A stretch of DNA of 64,000 nt from Amorphus coralli DSM 19760 (GTDB taxonomy: Bacteria; Pseudomonadota; Alphaproteobacteria; Rhizobiales; Amorphaceae), in NCBI RefSeq assembly GCF_000374525.1, contig NZ_KB894576.1:1-64000 (forward strand). Direction: 5' to 3'. Within the stretch, counting starts at the first letter, position 1; each line of letters starts with the position of its first letter. The notes under the pieces are model-generated. The model saw only the letters and a program-made list of their open reading frames with translations, had not been told where the DNA came from and searched no databases. The translations under genes were made by a program, and so were the position numbers. Below are positions 28,707 to 37,108 of this stretch, piece after piece.

Positions 28707-29527
28707 CCCGCAGCCTCCCCGCCCGCCGCTGGGCGGACATGACGGCGGCCGAGTTCGCCGGCGCCGACACGGCGTCGTGGATCGCGGTGCTGCCGGTCGC
28801 CGCCATCGAGCAGCACGGACCGCACCTGCCCGTCTCCACCGACGCGACGATCTGCGCCGGTGTCGTCGACCGGGTGATCGAGCTTCTCCCGGACGAGCTG
28901 CCGGTGACGGTGCTGCCGCTCCAGGCGATCGGCAAGTCGAACGAGCACCTCGCCTCGCCCGGTACGCTGACGCTCTCCTGGGACACGGTCATCCGCTCGT
29001 GGATCGAGATCGGCGCCAGCGTGCGGCGGGCCGGCGTGCGCAAGCTGCTGATCCTCAACGCCCACGGCGGCAACGTGCCGCTCAATGACGTGGTGGTTCG
29101 GGAGCTGCGGGTGGAGCACGCCATGCTGGCCGTCCACACCGGCTGGTTCCGTTTCGCGTTGCCCGAGGGCACCTTCGATCCGGAAGAGGCCGTCTACGGC
29201 ATCCACGGCAACGACCTGGAAACCTCGGTGATGCTCCATCTGGCGCCGGATCGGGTGGACATGAATCGCGCGGAGGATTTCCGGTCGGCCCAGCTCGACT
29301 TCATCGAGGAATTCGACCACCTGCGCGGCCACGGCCCGCACGCCTTCGCCTGGATGGCGCAGGATCTTCACCCATCCGGGGCGATGGGCAACGCCGCCGC
29401 CGCGACGGCCGCCAAAGGCCGTACCGCCGTTCACCATGCGGCAATGGGCCTCGTCGAGCTCCTCACCGACATGCACCGGTTCGACATCGCCCGGCTGGCG
29501 GAGCGGTCCGACCCACCGGGCCTATAG
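28703..29527 (+). CDS. Creatininase-family amidohydrolase
   Basis: A 274-residue metal hydrolase of the creatininase/MftE/FAPy-deformylase family, which opens cyclic or linear amides. Likely metal ligands are E36 and H38 in EQHGPHLP, D47, H121 in NAHGGN and E173 in GIHGNDLETS, so the two-metal site looks intact. Because members act on creatinine, formamidopyrimidines, cyclic sugars or peptides, the substrate is not fixed by the family. Its coupling with a Rid protein, and the divergent operon with a CodA-like deaminase and an importer, suggest hydrolysis of a ring or amide produced in that pathway. Its stop overlaps the end of the convergent cyclase gene by 6 bases. Confidence 0.92.
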   Translation: MTRSLPARRWADMTAAEFAGADTASWIAVLPVAAIEQHGPHLPVSTDATICAGVVDRVIELLPDELPVTVLPLQAIGKSNEHLASPGTLTLSWDTVIRSWIEIGASVRRAGVRKLLILNAHGGNVPLNDVVVRELRVEHAMLAVHTGWFRFALPEGTFDPEEAVYGIHGNDLETSVMLHLAPDRVDMNRAEDFRSAQLDFIEEFDHLRGHGPHAFAWMAQDLHPSGAMGNAAAATAAKGRTAVHHAAMGLVELLTDMHRFDIARLAERSDPPGL

Positions 29528-31306
29528 GGTCTCCTCGAGCCGGCGCTCTTCGGACCAGCGTCGCCAGAGCGTGCCACGGCGCTGGGCGTCGCGCGGCTTC
29601 GGTCGTCCGGCGAACACCGTGGGATCGTCTGCGGCATAGACGGTCAACGGCTCCGACCGGCCGCGGACGGACATCTCCGAAGTGCGGAAGGACGAGACGT
29701 CGGCTTTGGCGGCGTCCGCCACCGCCTTCGAGAAGACCAGCATCGTGGCGAGTTCCTTGGTTGCGCCCTCCAGCCGGCTCGCGGTGTTGACCGTGTCGCC
29801 CAGTGCCGTCAGCCCTTCGGTGTGGCCGCCCATTGCTACCCCGACGCGGCCCAGTACCGCGGGGCCCGCGTGAATGCCGATGCCGATCCTGAGCGGCTCG
29901 CGCAGCTGTTCGGCGAAGGTCGCGTTCAGGGCGTCGAGCGCGCGCGCCATGTCGCCGCTCGCCGCCAGCGCCTCGCGGCACCCGGCGGCGAGGCCGTCGG
30001 ACATGCCGAAGATCGCCATCACGGCGTCGCCGATGAACTTGTCGACGTAGCCGCCATTGCCGGTGATCGCGCCGCTCATGGCGGTCAGATACTCGTTCAG
30101 CAGATAGACGACGTCGTAGGGATACCGGCGTTCCGACAGCGCCGTGAAGCCGCGGATGTCGACGAAGAGGATCGCCACCTCCTGCTCCATGCCCCAGCGG
30201 TAGCGCTCCGCATCCACGTCAAGCGGGCCGGTCTCGCGAATCGGGAACAGCGGCCGCACGGCGAGATCCACCTTCGGCCGCACCCGGCAGGCCAGCCGCA
30301 GGTCCGGCGCCGCCCCGATCCGCGACAGGACGCGCGCCTCCGTGGCGTCCGGCGGCTCCAGCCGCTCGCCGCCGGAGAGGATGCGGGTCCGGCAGGTGGA
30401 GCAGCGGCCCCGGCCACCACAAACCGAGGCGTGCGGGATCTTGCCCAGCCGGCTGATCTCCAGAAGCGTCGGCCCCGGCGTGGTGCGCACCACCCGCCCG
30501 TCGGCATAGGCGATGCGGATGCCGCGACCGCGCCGCAGGAGCGTCATCGTCAGCGGCACCGCGATCAGCGCCACCAGGGCCACGACGATGTAGCCCGTTT
30601 TCGTGGCCTCGATCACCGGGTCCGACCAGGCCACCGCCTCGGCGGTGAGGTTGTTGCGTCGCTCGCCGGCGAGCGCCAGGCGCCGACCGGCACTGATCCA
30701 GCCCCAGCTGGCAAACAGCGGAACCGCGACGGCACCCGACAGGAGCCAGGGGGCGGCGGTCGGATACCAGCGCTTCAGCCGCAGCCAGAAATGCAGGCCG
30801 ATGCAGCCGTGCACCCAGACAATCAGCATCAGGATCGTCTGATTCTGAACCAATCCGGGCCACAACAGCGTCAGCTCGTGAACATAGTCGTCCTGCACCC
30901 CGAACAGGGAATAGAGGGCGCGGGTGCCGACGACATGATTGATGAGCCAGAGCGGAATCAGCAGGCCGAGCGCCATCTGCGCCGCCTCCCAGGCCGGCAT
31001 CCGCCAGGTGCGTCGCCGCGCGACCCGGTAGAGCGCCAGCGCGATATGGACCGTGAACGCTCCGTACAGGGCGACCGTACCGGGCACCGATCGCCACACC
31101 GCGACCCGGACGGACTGCGCCGCGTCCATCCACGCAATGGAAACGATGCCCAGCGCGTGGTTGAGGAGATGGGTCAGCACGAAGGTGAACAGGATCAGGC
31201 CGCTTGCCAGCCGAAGCTTCTGCACCGTCGAGCCGCCCCCCGGCGGACCGGTACGGCCGGTTCGATCGGCGGCGCGCGCGCCGTCCGCTGCTGGCTCCAT
31301 GGTCAT
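29522..31306 (-). CDS. cyaC: CyaC-like redox adenylate cyclase: SQR-type membrane domain, 2Fe-2S, class III cyclase
   Basis: A 594-residue three-part protein. Six membrane segments (about 30-255) carry histidines H46/H50, H87, H124 and H166/H172, as in di-heme succinate:quinone reductase anchors. A 2Fe-2S domain (about 262-345) has C296, C302, C305 and C340. The class III cyclase domain (about 375-560) has metal aspartates D383 and D427, substrate lysine K423, and the DTVNTASR segment with N507 and R511, so it should be active. Sinorhizobium meliloti CyaC has this build and is a quinone-responsive, di-heme, Fe-S adenylate cyclase; the role is inferred from it. The start at 31306 (or 31300) is uncertain: the frame is open 79 codons upstream and no clear ribosome site is seen. 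Confidence 0.88.
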   Translation of the reverse strand: MTMEPAADGARAADRTGRTGPPGGGSTVQKLRLASGLILFTFVLTHLLNHALGIVSIAWMDAAQSVRVAVWRSVPGTVALYGAFTVHIALALYRVARRRTWRMPAWEAAQMALGLLIPLWLINHVVGTRALYSLFGVQDDYVHELTLLWPGLVQNQTILMLIVWVHGCIGLHFWLRLKRWYPTAAPWLLSGAVAVPLFASWGWISAGRRLALAGERRNNLTAEAVAWSDPVIEATKTGYIVVALVALIAVPLTMTLLRRGRGIRIAYADGRVVRTTPGPTLLEISRLGKIPHASVCGGRGRCSTCRTRILSGGERLEPPDATEARVLSRIGAAPDLRLACRVRPKVDLAVRPLFPIRETGPLDVDAERYRWGMEQEVAILFVDIRGFTALSERRYPYDVVYLLNEYLTAMSGAITGNGGYVDKFIGDAVMAIFGMSDGLAAGCREALAASGDMARALDALNATFAEQLREPLRIGIGIHAGPAVLGRVGVAMGGHTEGLTALGDTVNTASRLEGATKELATMLVFSKAVADAAKADVSSFRTSEMSVRGRSEPLTVYAADDPTVFAGRPKPRDAQRRGTLWRRWSEERRLEETL

Positions 31307-31566
31307 GCGGCCGGCAACCGCGAGGCGAGGGGCGCCGAGAGCAGGGCGGAGGGGACTTGCCGTCGATCGGGTGGTGCGATCATGCGTCACGCGGTGCTGG
31401 GAGGCGGGCCAATCCCGGCGCTTTCCGGGCTTCGCCGCACCATAGCACGCCCGTCCCCGGCCCGAAGCTTGCTTCCGACTTGTTTGCGACATCGACGGGT
31501 GGCCATATTCGGCCTTTCGGGAGGCGTCTCTCCCGGCGGACACCGACGGCCTGGAAAGGATGGTTC

Positions 31567-32715
31567 ATGCCGACCCCGAAGGAAATGCTCGCCCGGCTTG
31601 TCGGCTTCCCGACCGTGTCGAGCGACAGCAACCTTTCGCTCCTCGGCTTCGTGCAGGACCATCTCGAGGCCCATGGCATCGGCTGGACGCTGGTTCACGA
31701 CGAGACCGGCCAGAAGGCGAACCTCTACGCCACCATCGGTCCTGACGTGGCCGGCGGCGTGGTCCTGTCCGGCCACACCGACGTGGTGCCGGTGGAGGGG
31801 CAGCCATGGTCGAGCGACCCGTTCACGATGGTCGAGCGCGACGGGCTGCTCTACGGACGCGGCACCGCCGACATGAAGGGGTTTCTGGCCATCGCGCTCG
31901 CGCTCGTGCCGGAGATGGCCGCGGCCGGGCTGAAGCGCCCCATCCATCTGGCACTGTCCTACGACGAGGAAGTCGGCTGTCGCGGAGCGCCCTCGATGAT
32001 CGCCGCGATGGCGGAGACGATCGCCCCGCCCTCGGCCGTCATCGTTGGCGAGCCCACCGGCATGCGGGTGGTGACCGGCCAGAAGACGACCTTCTCCTTC
32101 ACCACGACGGTGCGGGGCAAGCCGGTCCACTCCAGCCAGGTGAACCGGGGTGTGTCGGCCGTCGTCGTCGGCTGCCGGCTGGTGGCGTTCCTCGACGACC
32201 TTCTGCAGGCGAACATGGCGCACCCTGTGGACGGTTCACCGTTCGACCCGCCCTACACGACCATTCACACCGGCATGATCCACGGTGGGACCGCCCACAA
32301 CATCGTGGCGCGCGACTGTTCCTTCGTCACCGACATCCGGGCGCTGCCCGAGGACGATCCGTTTGCCTACCTGGCCCGCTACAGGACCTACGTGGCCGAT
32401 ACGATCGAGCCGCCGATGAAGGCGATTGATCCGGAGACCGGTGTCGACGTCGAGGTGCGTGCACACGTGCCGGGCCTGGTTCCCTTGCCGGACAATCCGG
32501 CGGAAACGCTGTGCCGACGCCTGACCGGTGACAACGGCATGCATGCGGTTTCATACGGAACGGAAGCCGGCCAGTTCCGCCAGCCCGGCTGGCCGGTGGT
32601 GGTGTGCGGGCCGGGCTCCATCGACCAGGCCCACCAACCCGACGAATTCCTCGCCGTCGAACAGCTCGAGGCCGGCACCGCTTTCATGCGGCGCTTGATC
32701 ACCGATCTGTCCTGA
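31567..32715 (+). CDS. argE: Acetylornithine deacetylase (ArgE, M20 family)
   Basis: A 382-residue M20 metallopeptidase-family amidase, expected to release acetate from N-acetylornithine in arginine synthesis. Metal-site blocks are present: GHTDVVPV with the first His/Asp, YGRGTADMKG with the bridging Asp, the EEVG pair with the catalytic Glu, GEPTG, and the C-terminal histidine in DQAHQPDEF. The lid/dimerisation domain lies at about residues 175-290. The ATG at 31567 follows a GGAAAGGA site. Closely related deacylases with other N-acyl substrates cannot be excluded, since no other arg genes adjoin it. It diverges from the cyclase and converges with the GGDEF gene, 6 bases apart. Confidence 0.88.
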   Translation: MPTPKEMLARLVGFPTVSSDSNLSLLGFVQDHLEAHGIGWTLVHDETGQKANLYATIGPDVAGGVVLSGHTDVVPVEGQPWSSDPFTMVERDGLLYGRGTADMKGFLAIALALVPEMAAAGLKRPIHLALSYDEEVGCRGAPSMIAAMAETIAPPSAVIVGEPTGMRVVTGQKTTFSFTTTVRGKPVHSSQVNRGVSAVVVGCRLVAFLDDLLQANMAHPVDGSPFDPPYTTIHTGMIHGGTAHNIVARDCSFVTDIRALPEDDPFAYLARYRTYVADTIEPPMKAIDPETGVDVEVRAHVPGLVPLPDNPAETLCRRLTGDNGMHAVSYGTEAGQFRQPGWPVVVCGPGSIDQAHQPDEFLAVEQLEAGTAFMRRLITDLS

Positions 32716-32721
32716 CCCGGC

Positions 32722-33957
32722 TCAGGATTCTTCTGCCGCGTCCCGCAGCGTCTGATCGCGGTGCGCCCGCTCCGGATTGGGGTCGACAACGGGTTCGAGC
32801 GTGTCGTCGGAACGTGCCGCCACAACCTGGTTGCGGCCCAGCCGCTTGGCCTCGTAGAGCGCCTTGTCGGCGTCCTCCAGAAGTTCGTCCAGCGACCGGC
32901 CAGCTTCCGGATCGACCGCCAGGCCGACGCTGACCGAGACCCGGATCCGGTTGGCGCGCCACATGATCGGTTGCGCGTCCACGGTGTTGCGCACCCGTTC
33001 CGCGAGCGCCTCCGCCTCGCCGGCGCCCGCTTGCGGCATCAGGATCGTGAACTCCTCGCCGCCGATCCGGCCGAAGATGTCGTCGACATGCAGCACGCCG
33101 CGCACGCGGGAGGTGAAGGACTGGAGCACCTCGTCGCCGGCGGCGTGACCGTAGGTGTCGTTCACATGCTTGAAATGATCGAGATCGAGAAGCAGCAGCG
33201 AAACGGATTCGCCGTTCCGGTGGGCGCGCTCTCGTGCTGCGTCCGCCGCTTCGAAGAAGCCGCGCCGGTTGAAGCTGCCGGTGAGCACGTCGGTGGTGGC
33301 CGCCAGCGTGGTCTCCGCGTCCCAGCGCTCGCGGGTCATCAGCAGGAGAACGAACCCGAGTGCCACCGCGAACAGCATCGGCTCCAGCGTCAGGCCGGCC
33401 ATCGCGATGCCTTCGACGTCGGCCTCGAACGAATAGGGATAGTAGTCCGCGATCGGGATGCGGAGCACGTGACCCAGCGTGTGAGCCGCCAGCAGGATGA
33501 TGGCGAGGCGGCCGGAGCGCAGCTTCCAGGCACCGTCGCGCACCATCACCCAGATGGCGCAGAAGGTGTAGGCGCTCGACAGGGTGGCGACGAGCAGCAC
33601 CCGACCCATGGTCGATTCGTCCAGGTCCGTCGTCTGGTAGGCAATGAGCCAGATCGCCGGCCCGGCGATCAGTCCGAGCCAGGGAAAGGGCCTGTCGACA
33701 AAGGACCGGACACCCGCCCAGACCAGGCCGTGCGCCAGGATGAAAAGCATCAGCGCGACGTCCACGGTCCACAGATCCGGGATCTTGTCGTAATCGGAAA
33801 GAAGGACGACCCCGGCCGTCGACACCAGGAAGGACAGCGCCCACCAGATCAGCGCTTCGCTGCGCCTGTTCTGGAGCCAGGCCCATAGAAGCAGCAGGCC
33901 GACGAGGCCAAGAATCAGGATCGAAGACGTGTAGAGCGTCCGTACGTCAAAAATCAT
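32722..33957 (-). CDS. Membrane GGDEF-domain diguanylate cyclase
   Basis: A 411-residue protein with about seven membrane helices (residues 10-210), then a GGDEF domain (about 220-385) that would make cyclic di-GMP from two GTP. The active loop reads GGEEF at 299-303, a functional variant. The product-inhibition I-site RxxD, five residues upstream, reads HVDD (290-293), so feedback inhibition is probably lost. The membrane part is not a sensor domain I can name with certainty; it resembles the MHYT/MASE-like class of integral-membrane inputs only in layout. The ATG at 33957 places the first helix at residue 10. It lies convergent to argE. Confidence 0.9.
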   Translation of the reverse strand: MIFDVRTLYTSSILILGLVGLLLLWAWLQNRRSEALIWWALSFLVSTAGVVLLSDYDKIPDLWTVDVALMLFILAHGLVWAGVRSFVDRPFPWLGLIAGPAIWLIAYQTTDLDESTMGRVLLVATLSSAYTFCAIWVMVRDGAWKLRSGRLAIILLAAHTLGHVLRIPIADYYPYSFEADVEGIAMAGLTLEPMLFAVALGFVLLLMTRERWDAETTLAATTDVLTGSFNRRGFFEAADAARERAHRNGESVSLLLLDLDHFKHVNDTYGHAAGDEVLQSFTSRVRGVLHVDDIFGRIGGEEFTILMPQAGAGEAEALAERVRNTVDAQPIMWRANRIRVSVSVGLAVDPEAGRSLDELLEDADKALYEAKRLGRNQVVAARSDDTLEPVVDPNPERAHRDQTLRDAAEES

Positions 33958-34463
33958 GCCGGAGTCCCGTTGCCCCCTCCGTGCCCTGTGGTCGATTTCG
34001 TTATGGCACACTTGGCGCCGCATATCTCTGCCGGATCGACCCGTCGCGAGCCTTGCAGCCGCGCCGCTGCGCCCGTGACCGCCGGCAGCCGTGGACACGC
34101 CTCCCCCCGCATGCTAGCGAAGCGCCCGTTTCGCAACTGGAGTTGGCCCCGCCAATGATCGCCTTCCCGACCAGCCACGCGCGGACCGCCTCGGCGCCGT
34201 GCCGGGAGACGGTTCACGGCAGGATCCGACGACGAACCGCGGACAATCGCCCGGCCAGCCGGCCGGCGATGATCCGCTTCGTCTGATCCGCTTCGGCCAG
34301 CCCTCGTCGGACGGCCCGGAGCGGTTGCCGCCGCATCTGCCTGGCACCGGTCCGACCCGGGTTTCGGCCCGATCGGGAAAACCGGTGACAGAACCGACAA
34401 GACGAGCAGCCCGTCCTTTCCGGTCGCACCGACCGGACCGAGGCCTGCTCCGGGGCCAACACC
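33958..34463. other. 506-base gap upstream of divergent GGDEF and GNAT genes
   Basis: No supported gene on either strand. Short open frames run through it but lack ribosome sites and protein-like composition. It must contain the promoters of both divergent genes. I see no strong palindrome, terminator or RNA structure. Confidence 0.45.
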
Positions 34464-34967
34464 GTGACCGCTGAAACCCACCAGATCCGACTTGAAGATC
34501 CCGGCGACGCGCCGGCCATCGACAACCTCAACGACGCCGCCTTCGGGCCTGGCCGCTTCGCACGGACCGCCTACCGGCTGCGCGAGGGCGTGCCGCACGA
34601 CCCGGCCATCTCCTTCGTCGCAACCTGGAACGGCCGGCTTGTCGGATCGGTGCGGCTGACGCCGATGGAGATCGGCGACGCGCCGGCGCTGCTGCTCGGC
34701 CCGCTCGCCGTCCATCCCGACGTCGCCAACCGGGGTATCGGCCGTGCGCTGGTGCGCACTTCTGTCGAGCGCGCCGCCGAACTCGGTCATCGTCTGGTGT
34801 TGCTGGTGGGCGATCCGCCCTACTACGCGCCCGTCGGGTTCGCGCCGGTGACGCCTGGCCGCATCACGCTGCCGGGACCGGTGGACCCGCGCCGGATCCT
34901 CGCAGCCGAGCTGACCGGCGATGCCGGCTCGATCACCGGAGAGGCGCGCCGGCTCCGAGCGCAGTGA
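34464..34967 (+). CDS. GNAT-family N-acetyltransferase (YhbS-like)
   Basis: A 167-residue acetyltransferase that would move acetyl from acetyl-CoA to an amine. The acetyl-CoA pyrophosphate loop is visible in the block LGPLAVHPDVANRGIGRALV (about 78-97), followed by LLVGDPPYYAPVGF, a typical YhbS/COG3153 signature. The start is a GTG at 34464; no upstream ATG is suitable. The substrate, protein or small molecule, is unknown. It converges with the vWA-like membrane gene, with 52 bases between stops. Confidence 0.88.
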   Translation: MTAETHQIRLEDPGDAPAIDNLNDAAFGPGRFARTAYRLREGVPHDPAISFVATWNGRLVGSVRLTPMEIGDAPALLLGPLAVHPDVANRGIGRALVRTSVERAAELGHRLVLLVGDPPYYAPVGFAPVTPGRITLPGPVDPRRILAAELTGDAGSITGEARRLRAQ

Positions 34968-35019
34968 CGCCGGCGCCATTTGCGGGCGCTTCAGGTCCGC
35001 TTGCCTGACCGACAGGGAG

Positions 35020-37095
35020 TCAGTGGCCCTCGCGGAACCACGTGGCCCCGATCAGCCCCAGAAGCACGGCAAGGCCCAGGAAGCCGGAAAGGAGCGGGAT
35101 CTGCTGGACCCCCTCCAGCGAACTGGCCTCCGAGCGCTTGAGGCCGATCCAGCCGAGGCCACTCATCCGTTCGCCCGCATCGCGCAGCGTCAGTCGCGGC
35201 AGGTCGACCGCGCCGTCCGAAACGGCCCGGACCACCGATCCGCCAGTGGCGGCGGCAACCGGAGCGAGGCGCTCGGTGGTCGAGCGCAGGTCGGCGATCT
35301 CGCGCGGGTTGGGCGGTCCGACATGGGCAATCGCCGTGCGCTCGCCGTCGGCGGCGCGATAGATGCCCACATTGTCAACGTCGACGCTGGCGCGCCACAG
35401 GCCCGGCTCGGCCTCCTCGAGCGTAATCGTGCGCTCTTCACCCCCCGGGGCGGTCAGCGTGACGGGCGCCGCGCTGTCGCCCAGCGTCTGGCGCTCCACC
35501 ACGAGCTCGCCGCCTTCGCCGGAGATCCTGAGCGCCTCTTCCTCCAGCTCCGGTTCCTTCATCAGCCAGTGGGCGAGACGGCGCAGCAGCGGCACGTACG
35601 GACCGCCACCCTCGAAGCCGCGCGCCCACAGCCACACATGGTCGGACAGCATCAGCGCGATGCGGCCCTCGCCGCGGCGCGACAGGACCAGGAGCGGCTT
35701 GTCGTCCGGCCCGGTCATGATCGTGTCGCCCTCGCCGGGGATGGAGTCGATGAGGCGGAACCACTCGCTCCAGTCCGGCGGATCGCCGGCCGCGCCCGGC
35801 AAGTCGCGGGTCACCGGGTGTTTGCCGCCGAGCTCGCTCACCTGCGGATAGAAGGGTTCTTCGACCACCTCGCCGGTGGGTTCGGCCGGCAGAACGTCGG
35901 CGAGCGGCGTGTAGAAGATGCTCTGCAGGCCGGCATAGTCCGGTCCGGAGGCAACGAGAACCGCGCCGCCGTTGCGGATATACTGGGCGATGTTGTCGAA
36001 ATAGAGCGACGGCAGCACGTTGCGCCGGTGGTAGCGGTCGAAGACGATCAGGTCGAACTCGTCGATCTTCTCCGAGAAGAGCTCCCGGGTCGGAAACGCG
36101 ATCAGCGACAGCTCGTTGATCGGCGTGCCATCCTGCTTTTCCGGTGGCCGCAGGATGGTGAAGTGGACGAGATCCACCGAGGCGTCCGACTTCAGCAGGT
36201 TGCGCCAGGTCCGCTCGCCGGGATGCGGCTCGCCGGATACCAGCAGCACCCGCAGATTGTCGCGCACCCCGTCGATGATGGCGACGGCGCGGTTGTTGAC
36301 GTCGGAGAGCTCACCCTCGCGGGGATCCACCTCGAATTCGAAGATGTTGTCGCCACCGTGAGCGATTTCCACCGGAACCGTGACCCGCTGGCCGACGGGA
36401 ACCTGGCGGGTGGCGATCTCCTCGCCGTCCCGGCGGATGGTCAGACGCGCCGTGCCGCCCCCTTCGCCGGCGCCCTGGTCCTCGACCGTGAGCTCCACGT
36501 TCGGCATGGTGTCCACGAGGCCGAAGCGCGGCACACGGTCGAGCACGATGCGCCGGTCGATCTCGTCCGGCCGGCCCGTAACGAGGGCATGCACCGGCCC
36601 CGAGATGCCGGGATCGGCGCCCTCGGCCGGGGCGTCGTGCACCTGGCCGTCGGTGATCAGGATGGCGCCCGCCACCCGGTCGGGCGGCACGTCGGACAGC
36701 GCATCGTAAGCCGCGCCGAAGAGCTTCGTTCCGTCGGCACCGGCACCCTCCGCCCGGTCCACGACGACGCTGCGCACCTCGATACCGTCGAGGTCGCCCA
36801 GCTGGGCCTCCACCGCCTCGCGGATGGCGGCTGTCTCGTCCAGCCGGTTCTCGATCCCCTGGCTCTGGCTATGGTCGATGACCACCGCCGCGACGCTGGA
36901 CAGCGGCGTGCGGATCTCCTGGCGCAGCGACGGGTTGAGCAGGGCAACCGCCAGGGCGGCCACGGCCAGCGCCCGGATCACCGCGCCGCGCACCCTGCGC
37001 ACCGCGGCAGCAAGCACCAGGGCCAGCCCAACGGCGGCGAAGGCGATCACCAGCCAGACGGGGACCAGCGGGTCGAAGGCGAGGGACCAGGTCAT
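35020..37095 (-). CDS. Membrane protein with vWA-like and GATase-like regions
   Basis: A 691-residue protein ending the MoxR/DUF58/DUF4159 operon. Two N-terminal membrane helices (about 8-30 and 38-54) are followed by a region with a MIDAS-like DxSxS motif (D74, S76, S78) and a second aspartate in TDG (D149), suggesting a metal-binding vWA fold. A glutamine-amidotransferase-like segment lies mid-protein, around LLVSGEPHPGERTWRN and SGPDYAGLQS, without a clear catalytic Cys. One C-terminal membrane helix follows near residue 670. It starts 13 bases after the DUF4159 gene. The large middle portion is probably periplasmic. Function is unknown; membership of a MoxR operon suggests an envelope complex remodelled by the ATPase. 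Confidence 0.8.
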   Translation of the reverse strand: MTWSLAFDPLVPVWLVIAFAAVGLALVLAAAVRRVRGAVIRALAVAALAVALLNPSLRQEIRTPLSSVAAVVIDHSQSQGIENRLDETAAIREAVEAQLGDLDGIEVRSVVVDRAEGAGADGTKLFGAAYDALSDVPPDRVAGAILITDGQVHDAPAEGADPGISGPVHALVTGRPDEIDRRIVLDRVPRFGLVDTMPNVELTVEDQGAGEGGGTARLTIRRDGEEIATRQVPVGQRVTVPVEIAHGGDNIFEFEVDPREGELSDVNNRAVAIIDGVRDNLRVLLVSGEPHPGERTWRNLLKSDASVDLVHFTILRPPEKQDGTPINELSLIAFPTRELFSEKIDEFDLIVFDRYHRRNVLPSLYFDNIAQYIRNGGAVLVASGPDYAGLQSIFYTPLADVLPAEPTGEVVEEPFYPQVSELGGKHPVTRDLPGAAGDPPDWSEWFRLIDSIPGEGDTIMTGPDDKPLLVLSRRGEGRIALMLSDHVWLWARGFEGGGPYVPLLRRLAHWLMKEPELEEEALRISGEGGELVVERQTLGDSAAPVTLTAPGGEERTITLEEAEPGLWRASVDVDNVGIYRAADGERTAIAHVGPPNPREIADLRSTTERLAPVAAATGGSVVRAVSDGAVDLPRLTLRDAGERMSGLGWIGLKRSEASSLEGVQQIPLLSGFLGLAVLLGLIGATWFREGH

Positions 37096-37108
37096 GCGTA
37101 CCGTTCCC

